A DNA stretch of 64,000 nt from Methylorubrum sp. B1-46 (GCF_021117295.1 NZ_CP088247.1:2929001-2993000), one strand, 5' to 3'. Counted from the stretch's first letter, positions 49,442 to 58,335 are shown. Notes: generated by a model from the letters alone, not told the origin. Numbers and translations are program-made.

Positions 49442-49545
49442 CCCGACAAACTAGGGCGCCGAGCCTCAGCGCCTAGCGAGATAGGTTCTTAGCTCAGACG
49501 TGTTGTACGCGCGTTGAACGCGGATAAGGCGCGAGAGCCCATCCC

Positions 49546-49770
49546 ATGAAGCTCGAAGTCAAGCGCATCGGAAATTCGACTGGTCTGATCCTGCCGAAGG
49601 AACTCGTCGGCAGGCTCTAACTGGATCAGGGCGATTGGCTGCACGTCACCGAGAACGCCAACGGTACGCTGCATCTCTCGCCCTGCGATCCGACCTTCGA
49701 GAAGGGCATGAGGATCGCTGAGAAGGCGATGAAGACCTATCGAAACGCGCTCGCCGAGCTGGCGAAGTGA
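49546..49770 (+). pseudogene. AbrB/MazE-type antitoxin with internal stop
   Basis: Translation gives a 74-residue antitoxin-like protein (MKLEVKRIGNSTGLILPKEL ... MKTYRNALAELAK) interrupted by TAA at codon 25 (49618-49620). The N-terminal part is the AbrB/MazE swapped-hairpin DNA-binding pattern; downstream sequence (LDQGDWLHVTENANGTLHLS, then FEKGMRIAEKAM) remains in frame and family-like, so the stop is a single-base lesion. The last four bases overlap the toxin start (GTGA), the usual antitoxin-toxin layout. It begins 55 bases from the IS end. Confidence 0.82.
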
Positions 49771-50153
49771 GCGAGATTTTCTGACTGACCAGCGATCTCG
49801 TCCAGGCCATCCACGCACAGCAGCTCAAGCTCTTCGGTGGGCCTCCGGGCTTGCGCAACGAGGGGGCACTTGAATCGGCCCTCGGTCGACCCATCAACCG
49901 TGCAGGCTATGGTGAGCCGGACCTAGCCGAACGAGCGGCCGCCTACGCCTTCGGCGTCGCCAAAAATCACCCCTTCATCGACGGCGGCAAGCGTGCCGCC
50001 CTGCTGGCGCTCGTCACCTTCCTCGGTCTGAATGATATCGACTTCGTCGTCGATGAAGCGGAGGCGGTGCTGATGATTCGCGGCCTTGCCGCGGGCGAGA
50101 TCGACGAATCCAGTCTGATCCGTTGGATTCGCGACACCTGGCCGAAGGCGTAG
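49767..50153 (+). pseudogene. Doc/Fic-family toxin with internal stop
   Basis: From the GTG at 49767, 128 codons read MSEIF-stop-LTSDLVQAIHAQQLKLFG ... RWIRDTWPKA, a Doc (death-on-curing) protein interrupted by TGA at codon 6 (49782-49784), where relatives usually have Trp (TGG). The remainder is intact. The Fic/Doc motif reads NHPFIDGGKRAALLA (His at codon 68), with Gly in place of the usual Asn of HPFxDGNKR. An N-truncated protein could start at TTG 49851. Paired with the interrupted antitoxin upstream. Confidence 0.82.
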
Positions 50154-50245
50154 CGCGATCCGCGGCGCGCCGTCCCAGCACTCTGGGCGCGGCCCCGGAC
50201 GGTGCCTATCTCCGGTCACGTCCTGTCAGGAATTGATCCCAGCCC

Positions 50246-51616
50246 ATGGCCGAGACCGACCGCGAAGCCAACCGCTTCACCGCCCGCGCGAGCCGCTACG
50301 CCAGCGTCGGCGCCAATGTCGGGGGCGTGGCCGCGCGAATGGCGGCGGCGCGCCTGTTCGGCGGCAAGGACGGCGCGAGCCTGAACAACGCTGCGGCTCT
50401 GGCCCAGGCGCTCGGCGGCCTCAAGGGGCCGATCATGAAGGTGGCGCAGCTGCTCGCCACCGTGCCGGATCTCCTGCCGCCTGAATACGCTGCCGAGCTG
50501 CAGAAGCTTCAAGCAGACGCGCCGCCGATGGGCGCCGCCTTCGTCAAGCGTCGGATGATGGCCGAACTCGGGGCCGACTGGCAGACCCGCTTCGGCCGCT
50601 TCGACCTCAAGCCCGCCGCCGCGGCCTCCCTCGGTCAGGTCCACCGCGCCGAATCACTCGACGGCGCGCCGCTCGCCTGCAAGCTTCAGTATCCCGACAT
50701 GCAGTCGGCGGTGGAAGCCGACCTCAAGCAACTTCAGGTCGCCTTCGCCCTGCACCGTCGCATGAATTCCTGGCTCGATACCTCGGAGATCGCCAAGGAG
50801 ATCGGCGCGCGGGTTCGCGAGGAGCTGGATTACAGCAGGGAGGCCAAGCATGCCGCCCTCTACGGCGATGTGCTCAAGGACATCGACGCGGTGCGGGTGC
50901 CGACGGTGCATCCCAGCCTCTCGACGAAGCGGCTGCTCACTCTCGGCTGGCTCGACGGTGAGCGAATCCTCACCTTCGCCGATGCCCCGATCGAGACCCG
51001 CAATCGCATCGCTCAGGCGATGTTCAAGGCGTGGTGGCACCCCTTCAGCCGCGCCGCCGTGATTCACGGCGACCCGCATCTGGGCAACTACACCGTCTTC
51101 TCGGAGGACGGCGAGGCGCAGGGCATCAACCTGCTCGATTACGGCTGCGTGCGCATCTTCCACCCGCGCTTCGTCGGCGGCGTGGTCGACCTCTATCGCG
51201 GGCTGTTGGAAGACGACCGGGACCGCGTCGTCCACGCCTATGAGGTCTGGGGTTTCAAGCGCCTCGACAAGGAAACGGTCGACATCCTCAACATCTGGGC
51301 CCGGTTCATCTACGGCCCCCTGCTCGAAGACCGCACGCGCACCGTCGCGGACGGCGTCGAGCCCGGCGCCTACGGACGGCGGGAAGCGTTCTCCGTGCAT
51401 CAGGCGCTCAAAGAGCGCGGTCCGGTGACGATTCCACAGGAATTCGTCTTCATGGACCGGGCGGCGGTCGGGCTCGGTGCCGTGTTCCTGCACCTGCGCT
51501 CCGAACTGAACTACCACCGCCTGTTCGAAGCCGAGATCGAGCGCTTCTCCCTCGAGACGCTCTCCCAGCGTCAGGAAATGGCGCTGGCCGAGGCTGGGCT
51601 ACCGGCCCCGGCATAA
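50246..51616 (+). CDS. ABC1/UbiB-family atypical kinase
   Basis: This 456-aa protein belongs to the ABC1/AarF/UbiB family, linked to ubiquinone and lipid metabolism. Motifs are KGPIMKVAQLLATVPDLLPP (the KxGQ region, here KVAQ), the Ala-rich nucleotide loop AAAASLGQVHRAESLDG, the Lys in LACKLQYPDMQSAVEADL, the catalytic-loop HGDPHLGNYTVF and the metal-binding LLDYGCVRIF (DYG for DFG). There are no transmembrane helices, unlike UbiB, so it resembles the soluble family members. The partner pathway is not evident from neighbours. Confidence 0.88.
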   Translation: MAETDREANRFTARASRYASVGANVGGVAARMAAARLFGGKDGASLNNAAALAQALGGLKGPIMKVAQLLATVPDLLPPEYAAELQKLQADAPPMGAAFVKRRMMAELGADWQTRFGRFDLKPAAAASLGQVHRAESLDGAPLACKLQYPDMQSAVEADLKQLQVAFALHRRMNSWLDTSEIAKEIGARVREELDYSREAKHAALYGDVLKDIDAVRVPTVHPSLSTKRLLTLGWLDGERILTFADAPIETRNRIAQAMFKAWWHPFSRAAVIHGDPHLGNYTVFSEDGEAQGINLLDYGCVRIFHPRFVGGVVDLYRGLLEDDRDRVVHAYEVWGFKRLDKETVDILNIWARFIYGPLLEDRTRTVADGVEPGAYGRREAFSVHQALKERGPVTIPQEFVFMDRAAVGLGAVFLHLRSELNYHRLFEAEIERFSLETLSQRQEMALAEAGLPAPA

Positions 51617-51728
51617 CAAAAGTCGGCTCACGATCCACCACCCTGACCGTCAAGCTGATTGCGAGTGAGTTAGCCTTGCGCTAAATCCGCGCGTGACAAG
51701 CAAAACGATACCAGGGAACGGGCGCGCA

Positions 51729-52022
51729 ATGGCGGACACGAAGACCCTCACCGGCCTGAACTACAGCCCGGCGATGGACGAGAAGACCCACGAGCAGACC
51801 TACCGGGGCTTCGTCCGCTTCGTCGAGATCGGCACCGTCACCGTACTGTGCTGGGTCGTGGCACTGGCCATCGGCGGCGTGCACGAGGCCTGGGTGACCG
51901 CGATCATCGGCGTGCTGGTGTCCTGGGTGGCGGCCGCCGCCGGTGCCTTCGTCCCGGCCATCGGATGGAAGGCTCAGGCCTTCGTCCTCGCCGCACTCCT
52001 CGCGATCCTCTTCCTGAGCTGA
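51729..52022 (+). CDS. aa3-type cytochrome c oxidase subunit IV-like protein
   Basis: This 97-aa protein has a polar N-terminus with the signature SPAMDEKTHEQTYRGFVRFV, characteristic of the bacterial aa3 oxidase subunit IV family, followed by two hydrophobic segments (GTVTVLCWVVALAIGG; AWVTAIIGVLVSWVAAAAGA) and a third short one at the end. It often precedes pnt genes in Rhizobiales, as here. A terminator separates it from pntAA. Confidence 0.82.
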   Translation: MADTKTLTGLNYSPAMDEKTHEQTYRGFVRFVEIGTVTVLCWVVALAIGGVHEAWVTAIIGVLVSWVAAAAGAFVPAIGWKAQAFVLAALLAILFLS

Positions 52023-52037
52023 GGATTGAGGTTTTCG

Positions 52038-52063
52038 GGCCGGCCCTCCGGGTCGGCCTTTTT
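52038..52063 (+). terminator. Rho-independent terminator before pntAA
   Basis: GGCCGGCCC-TCC-GGGTCGGCC (one G-T pair) is followed by TTTTT, 15 bases after the oxidase-subunit stop. Confidence 0.88.
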
Positions 52064-52133
52064 CAGATCTGAACTTCCAAGAAGGCTCGGATACCGGCAC
52101 GCCGAAAGGCGGCTGTAAGAACGGGAGCAACTG

Positions 52134-53273
52134 ATGCGTATTGCCGTCTTGACGGAGACGGACCCGATAGAACCACGGGTCGCGGCCGTCCCAGAAACGG
52201 TCAAGAAGTTCATTGGTCTGGGCAGCGAGGTCGTCGTGCAATCGGGAGCGGGCGCCAAAGCCGGCGTTCCCGATGCCGAGTACGAAGCCGCCGGCGCCAA
52301 GATCGCCGGGAGCGCCGAGGAGGCGCTTTCGGGCGCCGATCTCGTCCTCAAGGTCCGCCGTCCGAACACGGACGAACTGGCCAAGATCCAGAAGGGCGCC
52401 ACGGTCGTCGCGATCATGGATCCCTACGGCCACGAGGATGCGCTGAAGGCCGCGGCCGAAGCTGGCGTGAACACCTTCGCCATGGAGCTGATGCCCCGCA
52501 TCACCCGCGCGCAGGTGATGGACGTCCTCTCCTCCCAGGCGAACCTCGCCGGCTACCGCGCCGTGGTCGATGGCGCTGCCGAGTACGGCCGCTCCCTGCC
52601 GATGATGATGACCGCCGCCGGTACCGTTCCGGCCGCCCGCATCTTCATCATGGGCGTCGGCGTCGCCGGCCTCCAGGCCATCGCCACCGCCCGCCGCATG
52701 GGTGCCGTGGTGACCGCCACCGACGTGCGGCCCGCCACCAAAGAACAGGTCGAATCGCTCGGCGCGAAGTTCGTCGCCGTCGAGGACGACGAGTTCAAGC
52801 AGGCCGAGACCTCCGGCGGCTACGCCAAGGAGATGTCGGCCGAGTACCAGAAGAAGCAGGCGGAGCTGGTCAAGGGCCACATCGCCAAGCAGGACATCGT
52901 CATCACCACGGCGCTGATCCCCGGCCGGCCCGCGCCGAAGCTCGTCTCCGAGGAGATGGTCGCTTCGATGAAGCCCGGTTCGGTGCTCGTCGACCTCGCG
53001 GTCGAGCGCGGCGGCAACGTCGCCGGCGCCAAGGCGGGTGAGATCGTCACCGTCGGCAACGGCGTGAAGATCGTCGGCCACGTCAACGTGCCGGGCCGCC
53101 TCGCGGCGACCGCGTCGAGCCTCTACGCCCGCAACCTCTACGCCTTCGTCGAGACGATGATCGACAAGGAAGCGAAGGCGCTGGCGGTGAATTGGGACGA
53201 CGAACTCGTCAAGGCCACCAACCTCACCCGCGACGGTCAGGTGGTGCACCCCAACTTTCAGCCCAAAGCCTGA
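52134..53273 (+). CDS. pntAA: NAD(P) transhydrogenase subunit alpha part 1
   Basis: PntAA is the soluble NAD(H)-binding part of proton-translocating transhydrogenase, which makes NADPH at the expense of the proton gradient. The 379-aa protein has the N-terminal EPRVAAVPETVKKFIGLGSE, the signature IMDPYGHEDALKAAAEAGVN and the Rossmann motif IMGVGVAGLQAIATARRMGA. It ends VNWDDELVKATNLTRDG. Splitting the alpha chain into two genes (pntAA, pntAB) is usual in alphaproteobacteria. NADPH supply is relevant for pigment and one-carbon metabolism. Confidence 0.96.
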   Translation: MRIAVLTETDPIEPRVAAVPETVKKFIGLGSEVVVQSGAGAKAGVPDAEYEAAGAKIAGSAEEALSGADLVLKVRRPNTDELAKIQKGATVVAIMDPYGHEDALKAAAEAGVNTFAMELMPRITRAQVMDVLSSQANLAGYRAVVDGAAEYGRSLPMMMTAAGTVPAARIFIMGVGVAGLQAIATARRMGAVVTATDVRPATKEQVESLGAKFVAVEDDEFKQAETSGGYAKEMSAEYQKKQAELVKGHIAKQDIVITTALIPGRPAPKLVSEEMVASMKPGSVLVDLAVERGGNVAGAKAGEIVTVGNGVKIVGHVNVPGRLAATASSLYARNLYAFVETMIDKEAKALAVNWDDELVKATNLTRDGQVVHPNFQPKA

Positions 53274-53294
53274 TCGGTCGCGGAGGATCTCACC

Positions 53295-53747
53295 ATGGCA
53301 ACCCCCCTTCCGCCCGTCTCGCCTGCTGATCAGGCAAACGCCGCCGCCGCCGCCGCGCGCGCCGCGGCCGACATCGCCCAACAGAACGCCGCCCACGCCC
53401 AGTCGATCGCCGACGCGCTCGGCCACGGCGTGGCCGCCGCCACCCACGGCGCGGTCGATCCGACCGTGTTCCGGCTGGCCATCTTCGTGCTCGCGATTTT
53501 CGTCGGCTATTACGTCGTGTGGTCGGTGACGCCCGCGCTGCACACGCCGCTGATGTCCGTCACCAACGCGATCTCCTCCGTCATCATCGTCGGCGCGCTG
53601 CTGGCCGTCGGCGTCCCGCTGATCGAGAAGGGCACCGGCTGGGCCCGCTTCTTCGGCTTCATCGGTATCGTCCTCGCCTCCGTGAACATCTTCGGCGGCT
53701 TCCTCGTCACGCAGCGCATGCTCGGCATGTACAAGAAGAAGGCTTGA
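53295..53747 (+). CDS. pntAB: NAD(P) transhydrogenase subunit alpha part 2
   Basis: PntAB is the membrane-bound part of the alpha chain. The 150-aa protein has an Ala-rich polar N-terminus of about 55 residues, then three to four transmembrane helices ([60 protein letters not shown]) and ends [10 protein letters not shown], the family signature. It lies 21 bases after pntAA and four before pntB. The N-terminal part is longer than in some homologues. Confidence 0.95.
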   Translation: MATPLPPVSPADQANAAAAAARAAADIAQQNAAHAQSIADALGHGVAAATHGAVDPTVFRLAIFVLAIFVGYYVVWSVTPALHTPLMSVTNAISSVIIVGALLAVGVPLIEKGTGWARFFGFIGIVLASVNIFGGFLVTQRMLGMYKKKA

Positions 53748-53751
53748 GGCG

Positions 53752-55152
53752 ATGTCGGAAAACGTCTCTTCCCTTCTCTACATCGTCTCCGGCGTCCTGT
53801 TCATCATGGCGCTGCGGGGGCTCTCGCACCCGACGACCGCTCGTCAGGGCAACCTCTACGGCATGGTGGGCATGGGGCTCGCCATCCTCACCACGCTGGT
53901 CGGCCATCCGCCATCCGGCCTCGGCGCCTGGATCCTCGTTCTCCTCGGCCTCGCCATCGGCGGCGGCGCGGGTGCGGTGATCGCCAAGCGGGTGCCGATG
54001 ACGGCGATGCCGCAGCTCGTCGCCGCCTTCCACTCGCTGGTCGGCCTCGCGGCGGTCGCGGTGGCGGCCGGTGCGCTCTACGCGCCCCAGGCCTTCGGCA
54101 TCCTTGAGAACGGCCACTTCCACAAGCAGTCGTTGTTCGAGATGGGTCTCGGCGTGGCGATCGGCGCGATCACCTTCACCGGTTCGGTCATCGCCTTCGC
54201 CAAGCTCGACGGGCGTATGTCCGGTAAGCCGATCATGCTGCCGGGCCGGCACATCATCAACCTCGCCATGGCGATTGGTCTGCTGGTGCTCATCGGCATC
54301 TTCATCGGCACCGAGTCGAAGGTGGCGTTCTGGCTGATCGTGATCGTCTCGCTGGTACTCGGCGGCCTGATCATCATCCCGATCGGCGGCGCCGACATGC
54401 CCGTCGTCGTGTCGATGCTCAACTCCTACTCGGGCTGGGCGGCGGCCGGCATCGGCTTCACCCTAGGCAACCTCGCGCTCATCATCACGGGCTCGCTGGT
54501 CGGCTCCTCGGGCGCGATCCTGTCCTACATCATGTGTCACGCGATGAACCGCTCGTTCATCTCGGTGATCCTCGGCGGCTTCGGCGGTGATTCCGCCGCG
54601 GCGGCCGGCGGTGGCCAGGTCGAGACCCGTCCCGTGAAGCAGGGTTCGCCGGACGACGCGGCCTACATCATGAAGAACGCCGAGAAGGTCATCATCGTCC
54701 CCGGCTACGGCATGGCGGTCGCCCAGGCGCAGCACTCCCTGCGTGAGATGGCCGACCTGCTGAAGAAGGAAGGCGTGGACGTGAAGTACGCCATCCACCC
54801 GGTGGCGGGCCGCATGCCGGGGCACATGAACGTGCTTCTGGCGGAAGCCAACGTGCCCTACGACGAGGTGTTCGAGCTGGAGGACATCAACGGCGAGTTC
54901 CCGCAGGCCGACGTTGCCTTCGTGATCGGCGCCAACGACGTTACCAACCCGGCCGCCAAGACCGACAAGGCCTCGCCGATCTACGGCATGCCGATCCTCG
55001 ACGTGGAAAAGGCGAAGACCGTTCTCTTCATCAAGCGCGGCATGGGCTCGGGCTACGCCGGCGTCGAGAACGAGGTGTTCTTCCGCGACAACACGATGAT
55101 GCTGTTCGGCGACGCCAAGAAGGTCGTCGACAGCATCCTCAAGAACCTCTGA
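53752..55152 (+). CDS. pntB: NAD(P) transhydrogenase subunit beta
   Basis: PntB carries the main proton channel and the NADP(H)-binding domain. The 466-aa protein has about eight to nine hydrophobic helices in its first 270 residues, including MPQLVAAFHSLVGLAAVAVA and SAIIIPIGGADMPVVVSMLNS-like sequence (IGGADMPVVVSMLNSYSGWA). The C-terminal domain has IVPGYGMAVAQAQHSLREMA, IHPVAGRMPGHMNVLLAEAN and VIGANDVTNPAAKTDKASPI, binding NADP. A terminator follows. Confidence 0.97.
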   Translation: MSENVSSLLYIVSGVLFIMALRGLSHPTTARQGNLYGMVGMGLAILTTLVGHPPSGLGAWILVLLGLAIGGGAGAVIAKRVPMTAMPQLVAAFHSLVGLAAVAVAAGALYAPQAFGILENGHFHKQSLFEMGLGVAIGAITFTGSVIAFAKLDGRMSGKPIMLPGRHIINLAMAIGLLVLIGIFIGTESKVAFWLIVIVSLVLGGLIIIPIGGADMPVVVSMLNSYSGWAAAGIGFTLGNLALIITGSLVGSSGAILSYIMCHAMNRSFISVILGGFGGDSAAAAGGGQVETRPVKQGSPDDAAYIMKNAEKVIIVPGYGMAVAQAQHSLREMADLLKKEGVDVKYAIHPVAGRMPGHMNVLLAEANVPYDEVFELEDINGEFPQADVAFVIGANDVTNPAAKTDKASPIYGMPILDVEKAKTVLFIKRGMGSGYAGVENEVFFRDNTMMLFGDAKKVVDSILKNL

Positions 55153-55175
55153 TCGGCCCGAAACGGCCGTGAGAT

Positions 55176-55205
55176 GCGGGGCGGGCGAGCCATCGTCCGC
55201 CCCGC
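55176..55205 (+). terminator. Strong hairpin after pntB
   Basis: GCGGGGCGGGCGA / TCGTCCGCCCCGC forms a 13-bp stem (one G-U) with a GCCA loop, 23 bases after the stop. The T-run after it is weak (TGTCGTTT). Confidence 0.75.
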
Positions 55206-55268
55206 TGTCGTTTGAAGGGCGCAGTCTTTGCCGGCCGAAGCGGCTATGCTCGCCCCGTGTCCGCTGCC

Positions 55269-57080
55269 ATGTCCCTCGCCCCGCCCCTCGATCTGCCTCG
55301 CCCCTTCCTCGACATCACCGCCTCGGTGCTCGGGCGGCCCTGGCGCGAGCGATGCGGTGATCCCGCTCTCCAGGCGCTGGCGACGACGATGACTCAGGCC
55401 TATGGCCTGCCGGATCTGCTCGCCCGCGTCCTCGTCGGGCGCGGCGTGCGGCCGGCCGAGGCCGAGGCCTACCTGTCCCCGCGCCTGCGCGACCTGATGC
55501 CGGACCCCGCCGTGCTCGTGGATATGGAGGCGGCGGTCGATCGCCTCGCCCACGCCGTGCGGGCCCGCGAGGCGGTGGCGATCTTCGGCGATTACGACGT
55601 GGACGGCGCGTCGAGCGCCGCGCTTCTCGCCGCGTATCTGCGGGCGCTCGGGCTGAAGGTGCGCATCCACATCCCCGACCGCATCACGGAAGGCTATGGC
55701 CCGAATGTCGGCGCCGTCACGGCTTTGCGCGAGGAGGGCGCGAGCCTGCTCGTCTGCGTCGATTGCGGCACCGCCGGACATGAACCGCTAGCCGCCGCGG
55801 CAGCCCTCGGCCTCGACGTGATCGTGCTCGATCACCACGGTGCGCCGGAAGAGCTTCCGCAGACGCGAGCCCTGGTCAATCCGAACCGACTCGATGACCT
55901 TTCCGGTCTCGGCCATCTCTGCGCGGCGGGCGTCGTCTTCATGACCCTCGTCGCGCTCGCGCGGCGCTTGCGGGGGGAGGGTGCTTTCGCCTCGACCGCC
56001 GAGCCGCGCCTCACCGACTTCCTCGACCTCGTGGCCCTCGCCACCGTCGCCGACGTGGTACCGCTCGTCGGGCTCAACCGCGCCTTCGTCGTCCAGGGTC
56101 TAGCGGTGATGCGGGGTCGGGGCCGGCCGGGGCTGGCGGCCCTTCTCGACGCCGCCGGACTGAGCGAGCCACCGGAAGCATGGCATCTCGGCTTCCTCGT
56201 CGGGCCGCGCATCAATGCCGGCGGCCGCATCGGCGATGCCGGCCTCGGCGCGCGGTTGCTCACCACGGCCGATCCGATAGAGGCGCGCCGCATCGCCGAC
56301 GAGTTGGACCGGCTCAACCGGGAGCGCCAAGCCATCGAGGCGCAGGCGGTCGCCGAGGCCGAGGCCGAGATGGACGCTCGCCTCGCCCGCGATCCCGATC
56401 GTCCGGTCCTGATCGCCGCCTCGCCCGAATGGCATCCCGGCATTGTCGGACTCATCGCCGCCCGCTTGAAGGAGCGTTTCGGCCGGCCGGCCTTCGCCTT
56501 CGCCGTCAAGCCCGATGGAAGCGCGGTCGGCTCGGGACGCTCGGTCGTCGGCGCGGATCTTGGCGGGGCGGTGCGCGGCGTGGTCGAGGCCGGGCTCGCG
56601 GTCAAGGGCGGGGGGCACGCGATGGCCGCGGGTGTCACCCTTGCGGCCGGGGGGCTTGAGGCCTTCGGTGCGAGCCTCTCGCGCGATCTGACCGAGGCCG
56701 TCGGCCGGGCGCGGGCGGCCGAGGCGCTGCTGATCGACGGTACGGTGAGCGCTGGCGGCGCGACCGCGGAACTGGTGCGGCTGATCCAGCGTGCCGGCCC
56801 CTTCGGCCAGGGCGCACCGGAACCGGTGATGGCACTGCCGCGCCATCGCCTCGTCGATGCAGGGATCGTCGGCAACGGACATGTCCGCGCGCGCCTCGTC
56901 AGCGGTGACGGGCAGGCGGTCGGTGGCATCGCTTTTCGCGCCGCTCAGAGCCCGGTCGGCGGCGCTCTGCTCGGCGGCATCGGCCGCACGTTCCACGTCG
57001 CCGGCACGCTCTCCTGCGACCGCTGGCGCGGTGCGGAACGGGCTCAAGTGCGAATCTGCGATCTCGCGCCCTGTGGATAG
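55269..57080 (+). CDS. recJ: Single-stranded-DNA exonuclease RecJ
   Basis: RecJ is a 5'-3' ssDNA exonuclease of the DHH family used in recombination and repair. The 603-aa protein has the metal-binding motifs AIFGDYDVDGASSAALLA, LLVCVDCGTAGHEPL, VIVLDHHGAPEELP (the DHH motif) and TFLDLVALATVADVVPL-like sequence. The DHHA1 motif is VKGGGHAMAAGVTL, and the OB-fold C-terminus is QRAGPFGQGAPEPVMALPRH. The frame opens at 55212, but the ATG at 55269 (MSLAPPLDLPRPFLD) suits the family better. It follows the pnt operon after a terminator. Confidence 0.95.
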   Translation: MSLAPPLDLPRPFLDITASVLGRPWRERCGDPALQALATTMTQAYGLPDLLARVLVGRGVRPAEAEAYLSPRLRDLMPDPAVLVDMEAAVDRLAHAVRAREAVAIFGDYDVDGASSAALLAAYLRALGLKVRIHIPDRITEGYGPNVGAVTALREEGASLLVCVDCGTAGHEPLAAAAALGLDVIVLDHHGAPEELPQTRALVNPNRLDDLSGLGHLCAAGVVFMTLVALARRLRGEGAFASTAEPRLTDFLDLVALATVADVVPLVGLNRAFVVQGLAVMRGRGRPGLAALLDAAGLSEPPEAWHLGFLVGPRINAGGRIGDAGLGARLLTTADPIEARRIADELDRLNRERQAIEAQAVAEAEAEMDARLARDPDRPVLIAASPEWHPGIVGLIAARLKERFGRPAFAFAVKPDGSAVGSGRSVVGADLGGAVRGVVEAGLAVKGGGHAMAAGVTLAAGGLEAFGASLSRDLTEAVGRARAAEALLIDGTVSAGGATAELVRLIQRAGPFGQGAPEPVMALPRHRLVDAGIVGNGHVRARLVSGDGQAVGGIAFRAAQSPVGGALLGGIGRTFHVAGTLSCDRWRGAERAQVRICDLAPCG

Positions 57081-57101
57081 AAATCGGATCGAACGGATCG
57101 G

Positions 57102-57130
57102 TTGACACCCGATCAGAGCCTCACCATAAG
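57102..57130 (+). promoter_or_regulatory. Promoter of the tRNA-Tyr gene
   Basis: TTGACA (57102-57107) and CATAAG (57125-57130) are separated by 17 bases, about 40 bases before the tRNA 5' end. Confidence 0.7.
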
Positions 57131-57169
57131 GGCCTCGCCCGCCGCGAATGAAACGCGGCGACCCGGTTT

Positions 57170-57253
57170 GGGGGAATGTCCCGAGCGGCAAAGGGGGCGG
57201 ACTGTAAATCCGCTGCGTAAGCTTCGTAGGTTCGAGTCCTACTTCCCCCACCA
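57170..57253 (+). tRNA. tRNA-Tyr (anticodon GUA)
   Basis: The acceptor arms GGGGGAA and TTCCCCC pair, followed by A and an encoded CCA. The anticodon stem GCGGA / TCCGC encloses CTGTAAA, with anticodon GTA at 57204-57206. TAGGTTCGAGTCCTA forms the T arm, and the long variable arm fits class II tRNA-Tyr. It is 84 bases long. Confidence 0.97.
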
Positions 57254-57283
57254 AACACATCCGACGCACACGACCTCGACTCC

Positions 57284-57299
57284 CCGGATCGCGATCCGG
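57284..57299. repeat. 16-bp perfect palindrome
   Basis: CCGGATCGCGATCCGG lies 30 bases after the tRNA. It could contribute to transcript ending or be a protein site; no T-tract follows. The rest of 57254-57548 holds nothing I can support as a gene. Confidence 0.4.
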
Positions 57300-57548
57300 C
57301 CTGTCGCTGAATCTCGGGCTGGGACGCAGGCCTTGGATCCTGATCGGTCTGGCTGCGGGTGGCGCCAAATACCAGCAATCTCTTGATGAATCCGTCGGCC
57401 TTTGCGCTGAGCGGACGACGGCTGAAGTGCCTCCGCGCCACGCCAGGAATCTGTTCACAGATTTCGGCATGCGCACGCTGATTAACCTGCGTTAGTTCCG
57501 CCCGCCATTCGTAGCGCTAGGTTGCGGCGACTCGGCCAGGGAAACTCA

Positions 57549-58283
57549 GTGTCCAACCCGCTCGTCCGCAAGCTGGAAAACTTCGTTCGCCTCTCTCCGG
57601 AGGAGAAGCAGGCTTTGGAGAAGATCGCTCAGCCCGCACGAAGGTTGGGAGCCCGAGAGGATGTGATCCGCGACGGGGAGCGGCCGCGTCACGTTCATGT
57701 CGTTCTTGAAGGCTGGGCCTGCCGCTACAAGCAGCTCGAGGACGGCCGGCGCCAAGTCATCTCGATCTTTCTTCCCGGCGATCTCTGCGACCCGCATGTC
57801 TTCGTACTGCGCAAGATGGATCACTCGCTTGGAACGCTGACGCCTGTGGTGCTCGCCGAGATCTCGGAGACGGCGATACGGGAGGTCGCGGTGCAATATC
57901 CGCGCGTGGCGGAGGCACTCTGGTGGGAGGTGCTGGTAACGGCGGCGATCCAGCGCGAGTGGACCGTCAGTCTCGGCCAGCGGCTGGCGACGGAGCGCCT
58001 GGGACACCTCTTCTGCGAGCTGTTCCTCCGGCTGCGCGCCGTCGGCCTGACGAATGAGACCAGTTGCGAATTCCCGATTACGCAAGCCGATCTCGGCGAT
58101 GCGATGGGACTCTCGACCGTTCACATCAACCGCACCCTCAAGGAGTTGCGGGCGGCCAGCCTGATCCGCTTACGCGGTCGTCAGCTCACCATACCCGATT
58201 TCTCCGCTCTCCAGGCGGCTTCTCTCTTCGATGCTTCGTATCTTCATTACGAGCGTGATCCATCGGTATCCGACGACGATTGA
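57549..58283 (+). CDS. Crp/Fnr-family transcriptional regulator
   Basis: This 244-aa regulator has an N-terminal cyclic-nucleotide-binding-type sensor (VIRDGERPRHVHVVLEGWAC, RRQVISIFLPGDLCDPHVFV) and a C-terminal winged helix with FPITQADLGDAMGLSTVHIN-RTLKELR. It lacks the Fnr cysteine cluster, so it is not a classical oxygen sensor. Such proteins are numerous in Methylobacterium-like genomes. The GTG at 57549 follows AGGGAA; the frame is open from 57522. It lies upstream of a stand-alone HWE kinase on the same strand, which may be functionally linked. Confidence 0.86.
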   Translation: MSNPLVRKLENFVRLSPEEKQALEKIAQPARRLGAREDVIRDGERPRHVHVVLEGWACRYKQLEDGRRQVISIFLPGDLCDPHVFVLRKMDHSLGTLTPVVLAEISETAIREVAVQYPRVAEALWWEVLVTAAIQREWTVSLGQRLATERLGHLFCELFLRLRAVGLTNETSCEFPITQADLGDAMGLSTVHINRTLKELRAASLIRLRGRQLTIPDFSALQAASLFDASYLHYERDPSVSDDD

Positions 58284-58335
58284 GGGGCGGCCCTTTAGCC
58301 GATTCAATCTGTTGAGGTCAGCGAACGGCTAAGCC

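Larger units (their letters stand above)
48585..49488 (-). mobile_element. IS5-family insertion sequence, 904 bp
   Basis: The ends are imperfect inverted repeats: GAACCTATTCCGGTAGG on the left and GAACCTATCTCGCTAGG (reverse complement) on the right, differing at three of 17 positions. TTA flanks both ends (48582-48584 and 49489-49491), a 3-bp target duplication consistent with the IS5 group. It carries a two-frame DDE transposase on the minus strand. It sits between pepF and a broken toxin-antitoxin pair. Confidence 0.88.

Noticed and set aside
57121..57441. Minus-strand frame across the tRNA-Tyr gene
   Set aside because: Its conserved-looking segment is just the antisense of the tRNA, a common false annotation.
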